Positions 1-7,215 of a DNA stretch of 17,992 bases are shown one piece after another. Numbering within the stretch: position 1 is the first letter of the stretch; each line of letters opens with the position of its first letter. The notes below the pieces were generated by a model. It ran no database searches. It was not told the origin of the DNA and saw only the letters and a list, made by a program, of their open reading frames with translations. This DNA is from JAWCLZ01 sp037443105 (lineage in GTDB: Archaea; Halobacteriota; JAWCLZ01). The DNA lies in NCBI GenBank assembly GCA_037443105.1, contig JBBIOZ010000029.1:1-17992 (forward strand). Reading direction: 5' to 3'. A program made the translations under genes and the position numbers.

Positions 1-1
1 T

Positions 2-1291
2 GAGGAAAATAAAAAACAAGGTGATTTTGATATCAAGGCAATTCTGGTAAAACGCATAGATGATGATAGAGATGGCGAATTGATAAATGAATCGATAAAA
101 GAACTTGAAGCACTTGCAAGATCAGCGAATTATGAAGTTGTAGACATAGTGGTGCAGCGAACAAAGCCAAATCCAGCATATCAAATTGGAAAAGGAAAGA
201 TTTTGGAAATAGCAAAGCTCGTGAAGCAGAAAAAATGCGATAGATTGATCTTCGATGATATGCTCACCCCCACGCAGAGCTACAATCTCTCCAAAGTTTG
301 CGGAGTGGAAGCGATCGATCGCTTGAATTTAATTCTCGAAATCTTCGCTCTTCGAGCAGGCACGAGAGAAGCCAAGCTTCAGGTCGAACTCGCCAAGCTG
401 AGCTATGAACTTCCAAAGGCAAAGATGAAGGTTAAACTTGCAAAGAGAGGAGAGCAGCCTGGATTTCGAGGCCTCGGAACTTATGAAGCAGAGGTGTATG
501 AGCTTGAAATCAAAAAGAAGATCCACAAGCTCAAGGAGCAGCTTGCAACTGTTGCAAAGGAAAGAGATTCTCTGAGAATGAAGCGTAGGGAAATGGGATT
601 TGACTTGGTAACGCTCGCAGGCTATACCAATGCAGGCAAAACCACGCTGCTCAATGCACTTACAAATGAAAATGCAGTAGTGAGCGATGAACTTTTCACC
701 ACCTTAGCGCCAAAAACGCGGAGGCTGTCGCTGGATCACAGAAATGTACTGCTCACGGATACCGTTGGCTTCATAAGAGACCTCCCCCCGTGGCTCATCG
801 AAGCCTTTTACTCCACTCTGACCGAGATTTACCTAGCTGATGTAATTTTGCTGGTCGTGGATATAAGCGATGAGTTAACCGTACTTGAAAGAAAGCTTGA
901 AACAAGCTTACGTAACTTGCGCGGAGAAGTAAAAGCCACGCCTATAATCACAGTTTTAAATAAATGCGACTTGGTGGATAAAGAGCAAATCGACCACAAG
1001 CTTGATAAAATCAGCCATCTGATTTCCAATCCAGTGCTGGTTTCTTCGAAGCAAAAAACCGGTCTCGAGCAATTGAAGCAGAAGATTTTAGAAACACTAC
1101 CTCCCTGGCGTAAAGCAAAGGCAGTTCTTTTTCAAACAGATGAACAACTTGCATTGCTATCTTGGCTTTTCAATAACGCTTGGATTACTTCTATTAATTT
1201 TGATGAAAAAATCGAGGTTGAATTTCAAGCAAGAGATGATGCACTAGCGAAGATGAGTAAAATTCTAGGCGAGTGCTTGCACTTAGATTAG
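2..1291 (+). CDS. hflX: GTPase HflX (5' end outside the window)
   Basis: Ribosome-associated GTPase of the HflX (Obg/TRAFAC) family; characterised members bind the large subunit and split or rescue stalled ribosomes in the cytoplasm. The GTP motifs are clear: P-loop GYTNAGKTTLLNAL (about residue 181 counted from the TTG at 80), switch I LFTTLAPKTRR, G3 DTVGFIRDLPP, G4 NKCD (about residue 294) and G5-like SSK. A basic helical linker with KRGEQPGFRGLG precedes the G domain. The family N-terminal motif YQIGKGK is present. The first formal start is TTG at 80, but the frame is open back to position 2 and encodes IKAILVKRIDDD, which fits the usual HflX beginning, so the real start probably lies before the window. 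The stop codon overlaps that of the convergent DUF151 gene. Confidence 0.93.
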   Translation, partial: EENKKQGDFDIKAILVKRIDDDRDGELINESIKELEALARSANYEVVDIVVQRTKPNPAYQIGKGKILEIAKLVKQKKCDRLIFDDMLTPTQSYNLSKVCGVEAIDRLNLILEIFALRAGTREAKLQVELAKLSYELPKAKMKVKLAKRGEQPGFRGLGTYEAEVYELEIKKKIHKLKEQLATVAKERDSLRMKRREMGFDLVTLAGYTNAGKTTLLNALTNENAVVSDELFTTLAPKTRRLSLDHRNVLLTDTVGFIRDLPPWLIEAFYSTLTEIYLADVILLVVDISDELTVLERKLETSLRNLRGEVKATPIITVLNKCDLVDKEQIDHKLDKISHLISNPVLVSSKQKTGLEQLKQKILETLPPWRKAKAVLFQTDEQLALLSWLFNNAWITSINFDEKIEVEFQARDDALAKMSKILGECLHLD

Positions 1292-1743
1292 TAATTCAAA
1301 AAGGAATCAATTGGACGAGCGCCTTCAATTTCTTTCTTAGTTATTGCTACTTTATCAATTACATCTTCCTCGATAAAAATTGGAGCACTCGCTCTGATAG
1401 CTAGAGCTATGCAATCACTAGGTCTAGCATCGATATTGGTTTCCTCATCCCCATTACTTACATAGAGCCTTGCATAGTAAATTTGCTCGTCAAGGTCGTC
1501 AATTACGATTTTTATAATTCTTGCCCCAAGGGTATTAAGAATTGACATTATCAAGTCGTGTGTCATTGGCCTTGGAGAAACCTCATTTTTAAGCGCTGCA
1601 TTGATGGAGATCGCCTCGGGAAAGCCAATATAGATGGGTACAATACGCTCTTTATCATCAGCTAGCAGTACAACTGGCGTGGGGCCTGAAATCGTACTAA
1701 GGATGTATACTCCTTTTACATTTACTGAAATTGAGTTTGCCAT
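1288..1743 (-). CDS. Bifunctional nuclease family protein (DUF151)
   Basis: A 151-residue protein with the DUF151/bifunctional nuclease signature: VLLADD, then IVPIYIGFPEAISINAAL, then RPMTHDL, and the strongest block DARPSDCIALAIR (about residues 105-117) followed by APIFIEEDVID. Some plant and bacterial relatives have been reported to cleave RNA and DNA; the role in archaea is unsettled, so nuclease activity is family inference. Length is normal for the short prokaryotic form. It starts at ATG 1743, with a possible TATA element (CATATATTAG) about 20-27 nt upstream and a GGGGTG stretch nearer the start. It shares a 76-nt divergent intergenic region with the PDO-TrxR gene and its TAA overlaps the hflX TAG. 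Confidence 0.88.
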   Translation of the reverse strand: MANSISVNVKGVYILSTISGPTPVVLLADDKERIVPIYIGFPEAISINAALKNEVSPRPMTHDLIMSILNTLGARIIKIVIDDLDEQIYYARLYVSNGDEETNIDARPSDCIALAIRASAPIFIEEDVIDKVAITKKEIEGARPIDSFLNY

Positions 1744-1789
1744 TAAAAAGAAAATAGCACCCCTAATATATGAAGATATTGATCCGGAT

Positions 1790-1800
1790 AAATTTTATTA
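1790..1800 (+). promoter_or_regulatory. Possible TATA element for the PDO-TrxR fusion
   Basis: The AT-rich stretch ending TTTTATTA lies about 20-30 nt before the GTG starts at 1820/1823, and no clear Shine-Dalgarno precedes them, which would fit a leaderless archaeal transcript. In such an AT-rich genome this is weak evidence. Confidence 0.3.
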
Positions 1801-1819
1801 TGGCAAGCTTTAATAATGG

Positions 1820-3445
1820 GTGGTGGTAAGCTTGAGGGAGGAAGCGATAACAATAATCCCCCCGGATGCAAGGGAGAAATTGAGAGAAGAATTTGAAATA
1901 TTAAAGCGTAAAATAGCACTCTATGTCTTCACCAAGGAAGGAGAGAATGAGAAGTTCAATCTTTTCTCCATAAAACTAGTGCAAGAGCTATTGCAATTAA
2001 GCGATAAAATAGAGGCAAAGTTTTATAAAATCAGCGAGGCTGAGTCAAAGAAATATAATGTCACGCGTTCGCCATCAATTCTAATCGACCCAGAGAATTA
2101 TAACATAAGGTATATAGGTGCCCCAGCTGGTGAAGAAGGCCGCTCCTTTATTGAATCGATTTTAATGGTCTCTCTCGGTTTCAGTGTGCTTACAAGGCAA
2201 TCGAGAGAAAAACTTGCCAAGCTTGCGGAAAAACGCCATATAATGGTATTCGTCAGTCCAACTTGTCCCTACTGCCCGCAGCAAGTGATATATGCAGTAG
2301 CAGCAGCAATTGAGAGAAAAGACCTCATTTCAGTTGAAATTATAGAGATCTTTGAAAATGAAGATCTAGCGCGGGAGTATAACGTGCTTTCAGTGCCTCA
2401 AACAGCGATCAATGGCAAAATCACTTCAATTGGCTTAGAGTCAGAGGAAGCATTTATTGAAGAAGTGCTAACCATGACCCCTCAAAAAATTATCCAGCCA
2501 ATAGCACAGGAAGAGGAAGTGGCTGAGGTGGATCTTATAATTGTGGGGGCTGGACCCGCTGGTTTGACGGCTGGAATATATGCTGAGAGAAGCGGGCTTA
2601 AAACGCTGGTGCTTGAAAAGGCAAATATCGGAGGACAGGCTGCAATCACGCCAATCATTGAAAACTACCCAGGGTTCACTAGGATACCTGGGAAAGTACT
2701 TATGGATATGATGGCACATCACGCAATGCACTACACCAGAATTCATCAGGGCGAAGAAGTACTGGAAATCAAGCCTAATAAGCGATTCGAGGTAATCACG
2801 AGCAAGAGGAAATATCTCGCTAGAGGAATAATCTTAGCAACTGGCGCGGTGCATAGAAAATTGAACGTACTAGGAGAGGACAGATTATATGGAAGGGGCG
2901 TTAGCTACTGCGCCACGTGCGACGGTTATCTCTATAGGGGTAAAAAAGTTCTGGTAATCGGAGGTGGAAATAGCGCGGTAACCGAGGCTCTTTACTTGGA
3001 TAGTATAGGTGTAAATGTAACCCTAGTGCATCGAAGAGATAAGCTAAAAGCAGAAGCCAAACTCCAGCAGAGTCTCGCGGATCGAAAGATCCCAGTGCTC
3101 TGGAATTCTGAGGTTAGAGAGATACTTGGTAGAGAAGTTCTCACAAGTGTGAAAATTGAAAATATTGCAGATGGAAAAGTAATGGAATATCCTGTGGATG
3201 GAATTTTTATTTCGATCGGCTATGAACCGAATAATAAACTTGCGAAGCAGCTCAAACTTAAACTAGATGAAGAAGGATATATCCAAGTAGATAGACAGCA
3301 GCGCACAAGCATGCCCTTTGTATACGCCGCGGGCGACATTACAGGTGGAGTTAAGCAAATCGTAACCGCCGTTGGAGAAGGTGCAGTTGCAGCTTTAACA
3401 GCCTTTGAAGATCTCTCAAGTCCATACTGGAAGGAGAAAAAATAA
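1820..3445 (+). CDS. Protein disulfide oxidoreductase-thioredoxin reductase fusion (AhpF-like)
   Basis: A 541-residue flavoprotein in two parts. Residues about 10-225 resemble archaeal protein disulfide oxidoreductase (two thioredoxin folds): the second fold has the active site TCPYC (Cys149 and Cys152) and cis-Pro segment SVPQT. The first fold keeps its shape (RSPSILI) but has no cysteine pair where PDO normally has one. After an acidic linker, residues about 237-541 are thioredoxin reductase: FAD motif GAGPAGLTAG (from residue 243), redox pair CATC (364-367), NADPH motif GGGNSAVTEA with VHRRDKLKAE, and AAGDI near the end. Expected role: NAD(P)H-driven reduction of the attached disulfide domain and then of a peroxiredoxin or protein disulfides. 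The layout matches bacterial AhpF; no AhpC-like gene is in the window. Start is uncertain among GTG 1820, GTG 1823 and TTG 1832. Confidence 0.9.
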   Translation: MVVSLREEAITIIPPDAREKLREEFEILKRKIALYVFTKEGENEKFNLFSIKLVQELLQLSDKIEAKFYKISEAESKKYNVTRSPSILIDPENYNIRYIGAPAGEEGRSFIESILMVSLGFSVLTRQSREKLAKLAEKRHIMVFVSPTCPYCPQQVIYAVAAAIERKDLISVEIIEIFENEDLAREYNVLSVPQTAINGKITSIGLESEEAFIEEVLTMTPQKIIQPIAQEEEVAEVDLIIVGAGPAGLTAGIYAERSGLKTLVLEKANIGGQAAITPIIENYPGFTRIPGKVLMDMMAHHAMHYTRIHQGEEVLEIKPNKRFEVITSKRKYLARGIILATGAVHRKLNVLGEDRLYGRGVSYCATCDGYLYRGKKVLVIGGGNSAVTEALYLDSIGVNVTLVHRRDKLKAEAKLQQSLADRKIPVLWNSEVREILGREVLTSVKIENIADGKVMEYPVDGIFISIGYEPNNKLAKQLKLKLDEEGYIQVDRQQRTSMPFVYAAGDITGGVKQIVTAVGEGAVAALTAFEDLSSPYWKEKK

Positions 3446-3453
3446 GCGCAGAA

Positions 3454-3460
3454 TTTTTTT
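3454..3460 (+). terminator. Oligo-T stretch after the PDO-TrxR fusion
   Basis: Seven T residues begin nine bases after the stop codon, in a 48-nt gap before the next gene. Archaeal RNA polymerase often terminates at such runs without a hairpin. No stem is visible. Confidence 0.3.
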
Positions 3461-3493
3461 GATAATTTAATATAGCCCATTGATATAGAAGAT

Positions 3494-3760
3494 ATGGGGA
3501 TTTGCGTGATCGCTAAATATACCATTGGCAATAAAGAAAAACACGAACTTGAGATTGACTTCATAAGATGGATGAGGAAGCTGAGGGTAAAAATAGATGG
3601 AGCTGAAGCTGAAAAATGGGACTCTCTTTTAAATGGAGACTCGGTAAGTTTAGAGGTTGGCAGAGAAGAGAAGCACAGGATTGATATAAAGATAGGCGGT
3701 ATATTCGTACCCACCCTAAGTATTTATGTAGATGGAATGCCATTAGCTCAAGAAGTATAA
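3494..3760 (+). CDS. Hypothetical 88-aa protein with two internal repeats
   Basis: I do not recognise a named family with certainty. The protein consists of two similar halves. Residues 9-36 read YTIG, then KEKH, then alternating hydrophobics, ending KIDG; residues 53-81 read LEVG, then EEKH, then alternating hydrophobics, ending YVDG. The two copies have the same order and nearly the same spacing, which points to a small beta-sheet protein made by duplication. There is no signal peptide or membrane segment. The pattern of G-x-x-EKH strands ending in VDG loosely recalls FAIM-like beta-sandwich proteins, but that is only a guess. ATG 3494 is the assumed start; GTG 3506 is an in-frame alternative just before the first repeat. 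It lies alone between the PDO-TrxR fusion and the glcD promoter region. Confidence 0.7.
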   Translation: MGICVIAKYTIGNKEKHELEIDFIRWMRKLRVKIDGAEAEKWDSLLNGDSVSLEVGREEKHRIDIKIGGIFVPTLSIYVDGMPLAQEV

Positions 3761-3802
3761 GCCATTGAATTATTCGCTCCATCTCAAAAGCTCTAGCGTA
3801 TA

Positions 3803-3818
3803 TTGCAAATGAATGCAA
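3803..3818. promoter_or_regulatory. TTGCAA-N4-ATGCAA motif upstream of glcD
   Basis: TTGCAA at 3803-3808 and ATGCAA at 3813-3818 have identical phase 10 bp apart, about one helical turn. The pair lies about 30 bp upstream of the probable glcD TATA box, where an activator could bind. A near-identical arrangement occurs at 7644-7659 upstream of the winged-helix gene. Binding function is inferred. Confidence 0.4.
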
Positions 3819-3838
3819 ATCCATCCTTGAGGATTTGC
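3815..3838. promoter_or_regulatory. Perfect 8-bp inverted repeat upstream of glcD
   Basis: GCAAATCC (3815-3822) is repeated inverted as GGATTTGC (3831-3838) around an 8-nt spacer. It could be a dimeric-regulator operator or a hairpin. It abuts a second palindrome over the TATA box. Because it lies upstream of the promoter and after the 88-aa gene, a terminator role is less likely: no T-run follows. Confidence 0.45.
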
Positions 3839-3857
3839 TATTTATAGATATAAATAG
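3838..3857 (+). promoter_or_regulatory. TATA box inside a 9-2-9 palindrome, glcD promoter
   Basis: CTATTTATA and TATAAATAG form a perfect inverted repeat around GA. The right arm carries a good archaeal TATA element (TATAAATA, 3849-3856), predicting a start of transcription near 3880 and a leader of about 20 nt. A protein bound to this palindrome would block TBP, so it may also be a repressor site. Confidence 0.5.
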
Positions 3858-3890
3858 AAAAAATAATCAAGTCCAAGGCTAACATTTTTC

Positions 3891-3895
3891 AGGTG
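3891..3895 (+). promoter_or_regulatory. Ribosome binding site of glcD
   Basis: AGGTG sits 5 nt before ATG 3901 and matches the archaeal anti-Shine-Dalgarno core; it supports this ATG as the start. Confidence 0.55.
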
Positions 3896-3900
3896 GAATT

Positions 3901-5286
3901 ATGACTGGCGATGTGATTCTTGAAAGGCTCATTGAAATAGTTGGCAGGGGTAGAGTAACAGCTGATCCCGCTGAGCTATACTGCTACTCCTATGACTCAT
4001 CATATATCGCTGGAAGAGCTGACTACGCAGTTATACCGCTTTCTACCGAGGAAATTGTGAAAGTCGTTAAACTTGCGAATGAATATAAAATTCCAGTGGT
4101 GCCAAGAGGGGGTGGAAGTGGATTAACCGGAGGCGCTGTGCCAATAAAAGGAGGCATTGTGCTTGATATGCGTAAAATGAATAGAATTTTGGAAATAGAC
4201 ATCGAAAACCTTCAGGTGCTAGTTGAACCAGGGGTAATTTTAGATGATTTAAATGCAGCGCTGAAGAAATATAATTTCTTCTTCCCACCCGATCCAGCTA
4301 GTTCAGATACCTGTACAATTGGGGGGGTTATTGCCAACAATGCAAGTGGCATGCGCTCCATAAAATATGGAATATGCAGAGACTACGTCTTGGACCTAGA
4401 GGTGGTTATGCCAGATGGGGAAGTGATAAACACCGGATCAAAAGCACTTGTTTCTTCATCAGGCTATGACCTAACCCGTTTGTTTGTTGGCTCCGAGGGC
4501 ACACTTGGAGTTATCACCAAGGCGAGGCTTAAAATACTGCCACTTCCTGAGGCTTCCACCAGAGTAGTTGCATATTTTGATGACATAGAGAAAGCAGGCA
4601 ATGCTGTGGTTAAAACTCTTTCATCCGGCATCCTCCCGAGTGCAATTGAACTAATGGATAGAAGCGGCATAGCTGCGGTGAAAAAATGCCTCCCGGAGAT
4701 AAAGCTCCCTGACGCAGATGCTATGCTTCTATTTGAGGTAGATGGTTTGAAGGAAGCGGTTGAGAGGCAGGCAAAGATGGTAGCAGATGCATGCTTAGCT
4801 GCTGGAGCAACTATGGTAGCGATTCCCAAGACCAAGCAGGAGGGGGATGAACTCTGGGCTGCTCGAAAAAACGTGGGCGTTGCTGTCACTAGACTGGTGC
4901 CTGAATATGTCAGAGTCTACGATGCTGAAGACGTTGGAGCTCCTATAAAGGCAATCCCTAAGGTGCTGAAGAGGATGGCGGAGATCTCAAAGAAATACGA
5001 TTTGCCTCTGGTCAACTACGGGCACATGGGAGTAGGCATTATACATGCAGGCTTCTCCATTGATTTATTGAACAAAGAACACTGGAAAAAAGTCGAGATG
5101 GTTAGAGAAGCCATATATGAAGCCATTCTCGAAGTTCAGGGCACCTTAACAGGAGAACACGGCACAGGCTTGACTAGAGCTCAATATATGCAGCGCGCTC
5201 ACGGCAAGAGCTTTGAAATAATGAAGAAGATAAAGCGCACGCTTGACCCAAATAATATAATGAACCCTGGTAAAATGGGGATGTGA
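3901..5286 (+). CDS. FAD-linked 2-hydroxyacid dehydrogenase (GlcD / D-lactate dehydrogenase type)
   Basis: 461 residues, the usual length for GlcD-like enzymes. The N-terminal FAD_binding_4 (VAO/PCMH fold) domain shows PRGGGSGLTGGAVP (from about residue 68), DPASSDTCTIGG followed by NNASGMRSIKYG, and GSEGTLGVITKA. The FAD-oxidase C-terminal domain ends with GEHGTGLTRAQYM and the typical LDPNNIMNPGKM. It should oxidise D-lactate or glycolate and hand electrons to the iron-sulfur partner encoded next, whose start overlaps its stop by 4 nt. The usual metal-site motif GHxGDGNxH reads GHMGVGIIH: both His remain but Asp and Asn are replaced, so metal binding or substrate may differ. It cannot be assigned to D-lactate or glycolate from sequence alone. 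Confidence 0.9.
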   Translation: MTGDVILERLIEIVGRGRVTADPAELYCYSYDSSYIAGRADYAVIPLSTEEIVKVVKLANEYKIPVVPRGGGSGLTGGAVPIKGGIVLDMRKMNRILEIDIENLQVLVEPGVILDDLNAALKKYNFFFPPDPASSDTCTIGGVIANNASGMRSIKYGICRDYVLDLEVVMPDGEVINTGSKALVSSSGYDLTRLFVGSEGTLGVITKARLKILPLPEASTRVVAYFDDIEKAGNAVVKTLSSGILPSAIELMDRSGIAAVKKCLPEIKLPDADAMLLFEVDGLKEAVERQAKMVADACLAAGATMVAIPKTKQEGDELWAARKNVGVAVTRLVPEYVRVYDAEDVGAPIKAIPKVLKRMAEISKKYDLPLVNYGHMGVGIIHAGFSIDLLNKEHWKKVEMVREAIYEAILEVQGTLTGEHGTGLTRAQYMQRAHGKSFEIMKKIKRTLDPNNIMNPGKMGM

Positions 5287-6371
5287 GTGCTATGCTCGAG
5301 GCACAAATCCGCGAAGTATTAAAATGCACTCGCTGCGGCAAATGCGTTGCAACCTGCCCGGTTTTCGAAGAACTTGGCTGGGAGTCCACTAGTGCTAGGG
5401 GAAGAATGCTTCTATCTAAAGCACTAGCTGAGAAAGCCCCTGTTACCTCGCGGCTATACGATGGTATATACACCTGCACCACCTGCGGATATTGCAGTGC
5501 AATATGCCCAAGCGGGGCCCAGCCTGAGCATGTGGTTGAAATTGCAAGAAGGGAAATCCTGCTTAAAGGGATAATTACAGATAGAATAAAAATTATGAAT
5601 GACTCGGTGCAGAAGTATGGCAATCCTTTGAGGGAGGGCAAGCCAAGATATGAATGGATGCCAAGCGAGATAAAACTCAAGCCTGAAGCAGATCTGGTTT
5701 ACTTCGCAGGCTGCTTGACCAGCTATCGATATCCAGATGTTGCTCAAGCTACGATTAAGATTTTAAATAGATTTGGTGCAACAATGCTGCCAAATGAGCA
5801 GTGCTGCGGCTCGCCCTTGATACGCTTGGGCGAAATCCCAGCTGCTACAATGGAGGCGAATGTGAAGCAAATTAAAGAAAGCAAAGCTAAAACAGTGGTA
5901 ACAAGCTGCGCAGGTTGCTTCAAAACCCTGAGCAAAGATTACTCCTTAAATGGCGTTGAGATAAAGCATATATCACAGTTCCTCGCAGATCACTTAGGTG
6001 AATTAAACTTGAATCGTTTAAATCTAAGGGTAACCTATCACGACCCGTGCCATCTTGGTAGGCATAGCAAGATCTACGACCCTCCGCGAAGAGTGATAAA
6101 GCAAATTTGCGAGTTTACAGAGATGAGGAGAACGAAGGACAGAGCAAGATGCTGCGGAGGAGGGGGCGGGGTTCGCTCTGGCTATCCTGATCTCTCGCTG
6201 GCAATAGCAAAAAAGCGCATCTCTGATTTGCCGGACAATGTTGATTATGTAATCACAGCCTGTCCGATGTGCTACCGCAATTTAAGCGAAGCAGGCCTGA
6301 AGGTTTTAGATCTGGTTAAGCTCGTGGAAATGGCACTGGGAAAGATTGAAGTAGAACAAAGTCAAAATTAA
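5283..6371 (+). CDS. Iron-sulfur subunit with two CCG domains (GlcF / HdrD-like)
   Basis: 362 residues. Two ferredoxin-type clusters are encoded at the N-terminus: CTRCGKCVATCP (Cys 15, 18, 21, 25) and CTTCGYCSAICP (Cys 65, 68, 71, 75). Two complete cysteine-rich CCG domains follow: the first has FAGC, then CCG at 174-176 and CAGC; the second has DPCH, then CCGGGGG from 290 and CPMC. Both are intact, as in HdrD and GlcF. It probably passes electrons from the FAD subunit to a membrane carrier or a heterodisulfide-like acceptor. No membrane segment is visible, so attachment would need another partner. GTG 5283 gives a 4-nt overlap with glcD; ATG 5292 is an alternative start. Confidence 0.9.
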   Translation: MSAMLEAQIREVLKCTRCGKCVATCPVFEELGWESTSARGRMLLSKALAEKAPVTSRLYDGIYTCTTCGYCSAICPSGAQPEHVVEIARREILLKGIITDRIKIMNDSVQKYGNPLREGKPRYEWMPSEIKLKPEADLVYFAGCLTSYRYPDVAQATIKILNRFGATMLPNEQCCGSPLIRLGEIPAATMEANVKQIKESKAKTVVTSCAGCFKTLSKDYSLNGVEIKHISQFLADHLGELNLNRLNLRVTYHDPCHLGRHSKIYDPPRRVIKQICEFTEMRRTKDRARCCGGGGGVRSGYPDLSLAIAKKRISDLPDNVDYVITACPMCYRNLSEAGLKVLDLVKLVEMALGKIEVEQSQN

Positions 6372-6383
6372 AGCAGATTTAGT

Positions 6384-6896
6384 ATGAGCAAAAAGATACT
6401 TATGGTCATTGCCCCTAAAAATTTCAGGGACGAAGAGCTTCAGGAGCCTAAGGATATCTTTATTAAAAATGGTTTCAGCGTGACAGTTGCAAGTGTTACC
6501 AGCGATTTTTGCACTGGAATGTTTGGGACAAGGGTGAAGCCGGATGCAACAGTTGACAAAGTTAATATTAAAGACTACGATGCTCTAGTTGTTGTTGGAG
6601 GAGCGGGTTCGCCAATGCTAAAGAATTATTCATCAGTAATCAAGCTCATTCAAGAAGCAGCTGAGCAGGAGAAATTACTTGCAAGCATATGCCTAGGTCC
6701 AACTGTGCTTGCGAAAGCCGGCGTGCTCAAGGGCAAAAAAGCAACTGTATTTCCTTCAGGCGGGAGTGAAATTAAACGCAGCGGAGCTACATATATAGCG
6801 CAGCCGTTGGTTATAGATGGAAAACTTATAACTGCAGATGGCCCTGAATCCGCGACCAAGTTTGGCGAAGCCATAGTCAAAGCATTGAAAGGGTAA
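6384..6896 (+). CDS. DJ-1/PfpI family protein
   Basis: 170 residues, a single DJ-1/PfpI domain. The N-terminal strand ILMVIAP leads to FRDEELQEP with the conserved acidic residue (Glu18), and DALVVVGGAG precedes the nucleophile elbow ASICLGPTVLAKAG, with Cys103 as the likely nucleophile. PfpI-type peptidases have His directly after this Cys; here it is Leu, so a classical protease triad is unlikely and a glyoxalase III, deglycase-like or redox role is more plausible. It follows the GlcF-like gene by 12 nt on the same strand and is probably cotranscribed, which suggests a link to lactate/glycolate metabolism. It converges with the RAM-domain gene 21 nt away. Confidence 0.88.
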   Translation: MSKKILMVIAPKNFRDEELQEPKDIFIKNGFSVTVASVTSDFCTGMFGTRVKPDATVDKVNIKDYDALVVVGGAGSPMLKNYSSVIKLIQEAAEQEKLLASICLGPTVLAKAGVLKGKKATVFPSGGSEIKRSGATYIAQPLVIDGKLITADGPESATKFGEAIVKALKG

Positions 6897-6917
6897 AGAA
6901 AACCTTCGAGGAGAGGA

Positions 6918-7160
6918 TTATTTCTTTGGAAATGTTGCACCTGTCAGGGTTTTGGTGGATCTCACACCTGGCACAGTTCTGATCTCATTGAATACGATAT
7001 CACTCAGCTCATCGAAGTCCTTGGCCTCGATTTTCGCAATTAGATCATACTCCCCAAAGAGAAAGTAAATTTCCTTAAACTTCTTGTTCTTGATTAGCTT
7101 TTCATAAACTTCTCTATCCTTACCTATTTCAACATTTATTAACACAAATCCGATTGCCAT
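6918..7160 (-). CDS. Stand-alone Lrp/AsnC effector (RAM) domain protein
   Basis: 80 residues, equal to the C-terminal ligand-binding domain of Lrp/AsnC regulators without the DNA-binding half. It starts with AIGFVLINVEIGK, has IYFLFGEYDLIAKIEAKD in the middle (the G-x-YD signature) and ends with IRTVPGVRSTKTLTG. Such proteins form rings that bind amino acids and may pair with full-length Lrp proteins. It lies 55 nt downstream of the winged-helix gene on the same strand, so the two may be cotranscribed and act together. A partly AT-rich segment (CTAAATAACA) upstream could be its own promoter. Confidence 0.85.
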   Translation of the reverse strand: MAIGFVLINVEIGKDREVYEKLIKNKKFKEIYFLFGEYDLIAKIEAKDFDELSDIVFNEIRTVPGVRSTKTLTGATFPKK

Positions 7161-7215
7161 ACTTTGCTTTTTAGACGCAATGTTATTTAGCCTTTACCAT
7201 TGCATTTAGTTTTTG

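Noticed and set aside
4464..4889. Long minus-strand frame of 141 codons inside the glcD-like gene, and similar ones inside porG, ftr and nmd3
   Set aside because: These lie antisense to well-supported genes, are low-complexity Ser/Ala/Leu-rich, and show no family motifs.
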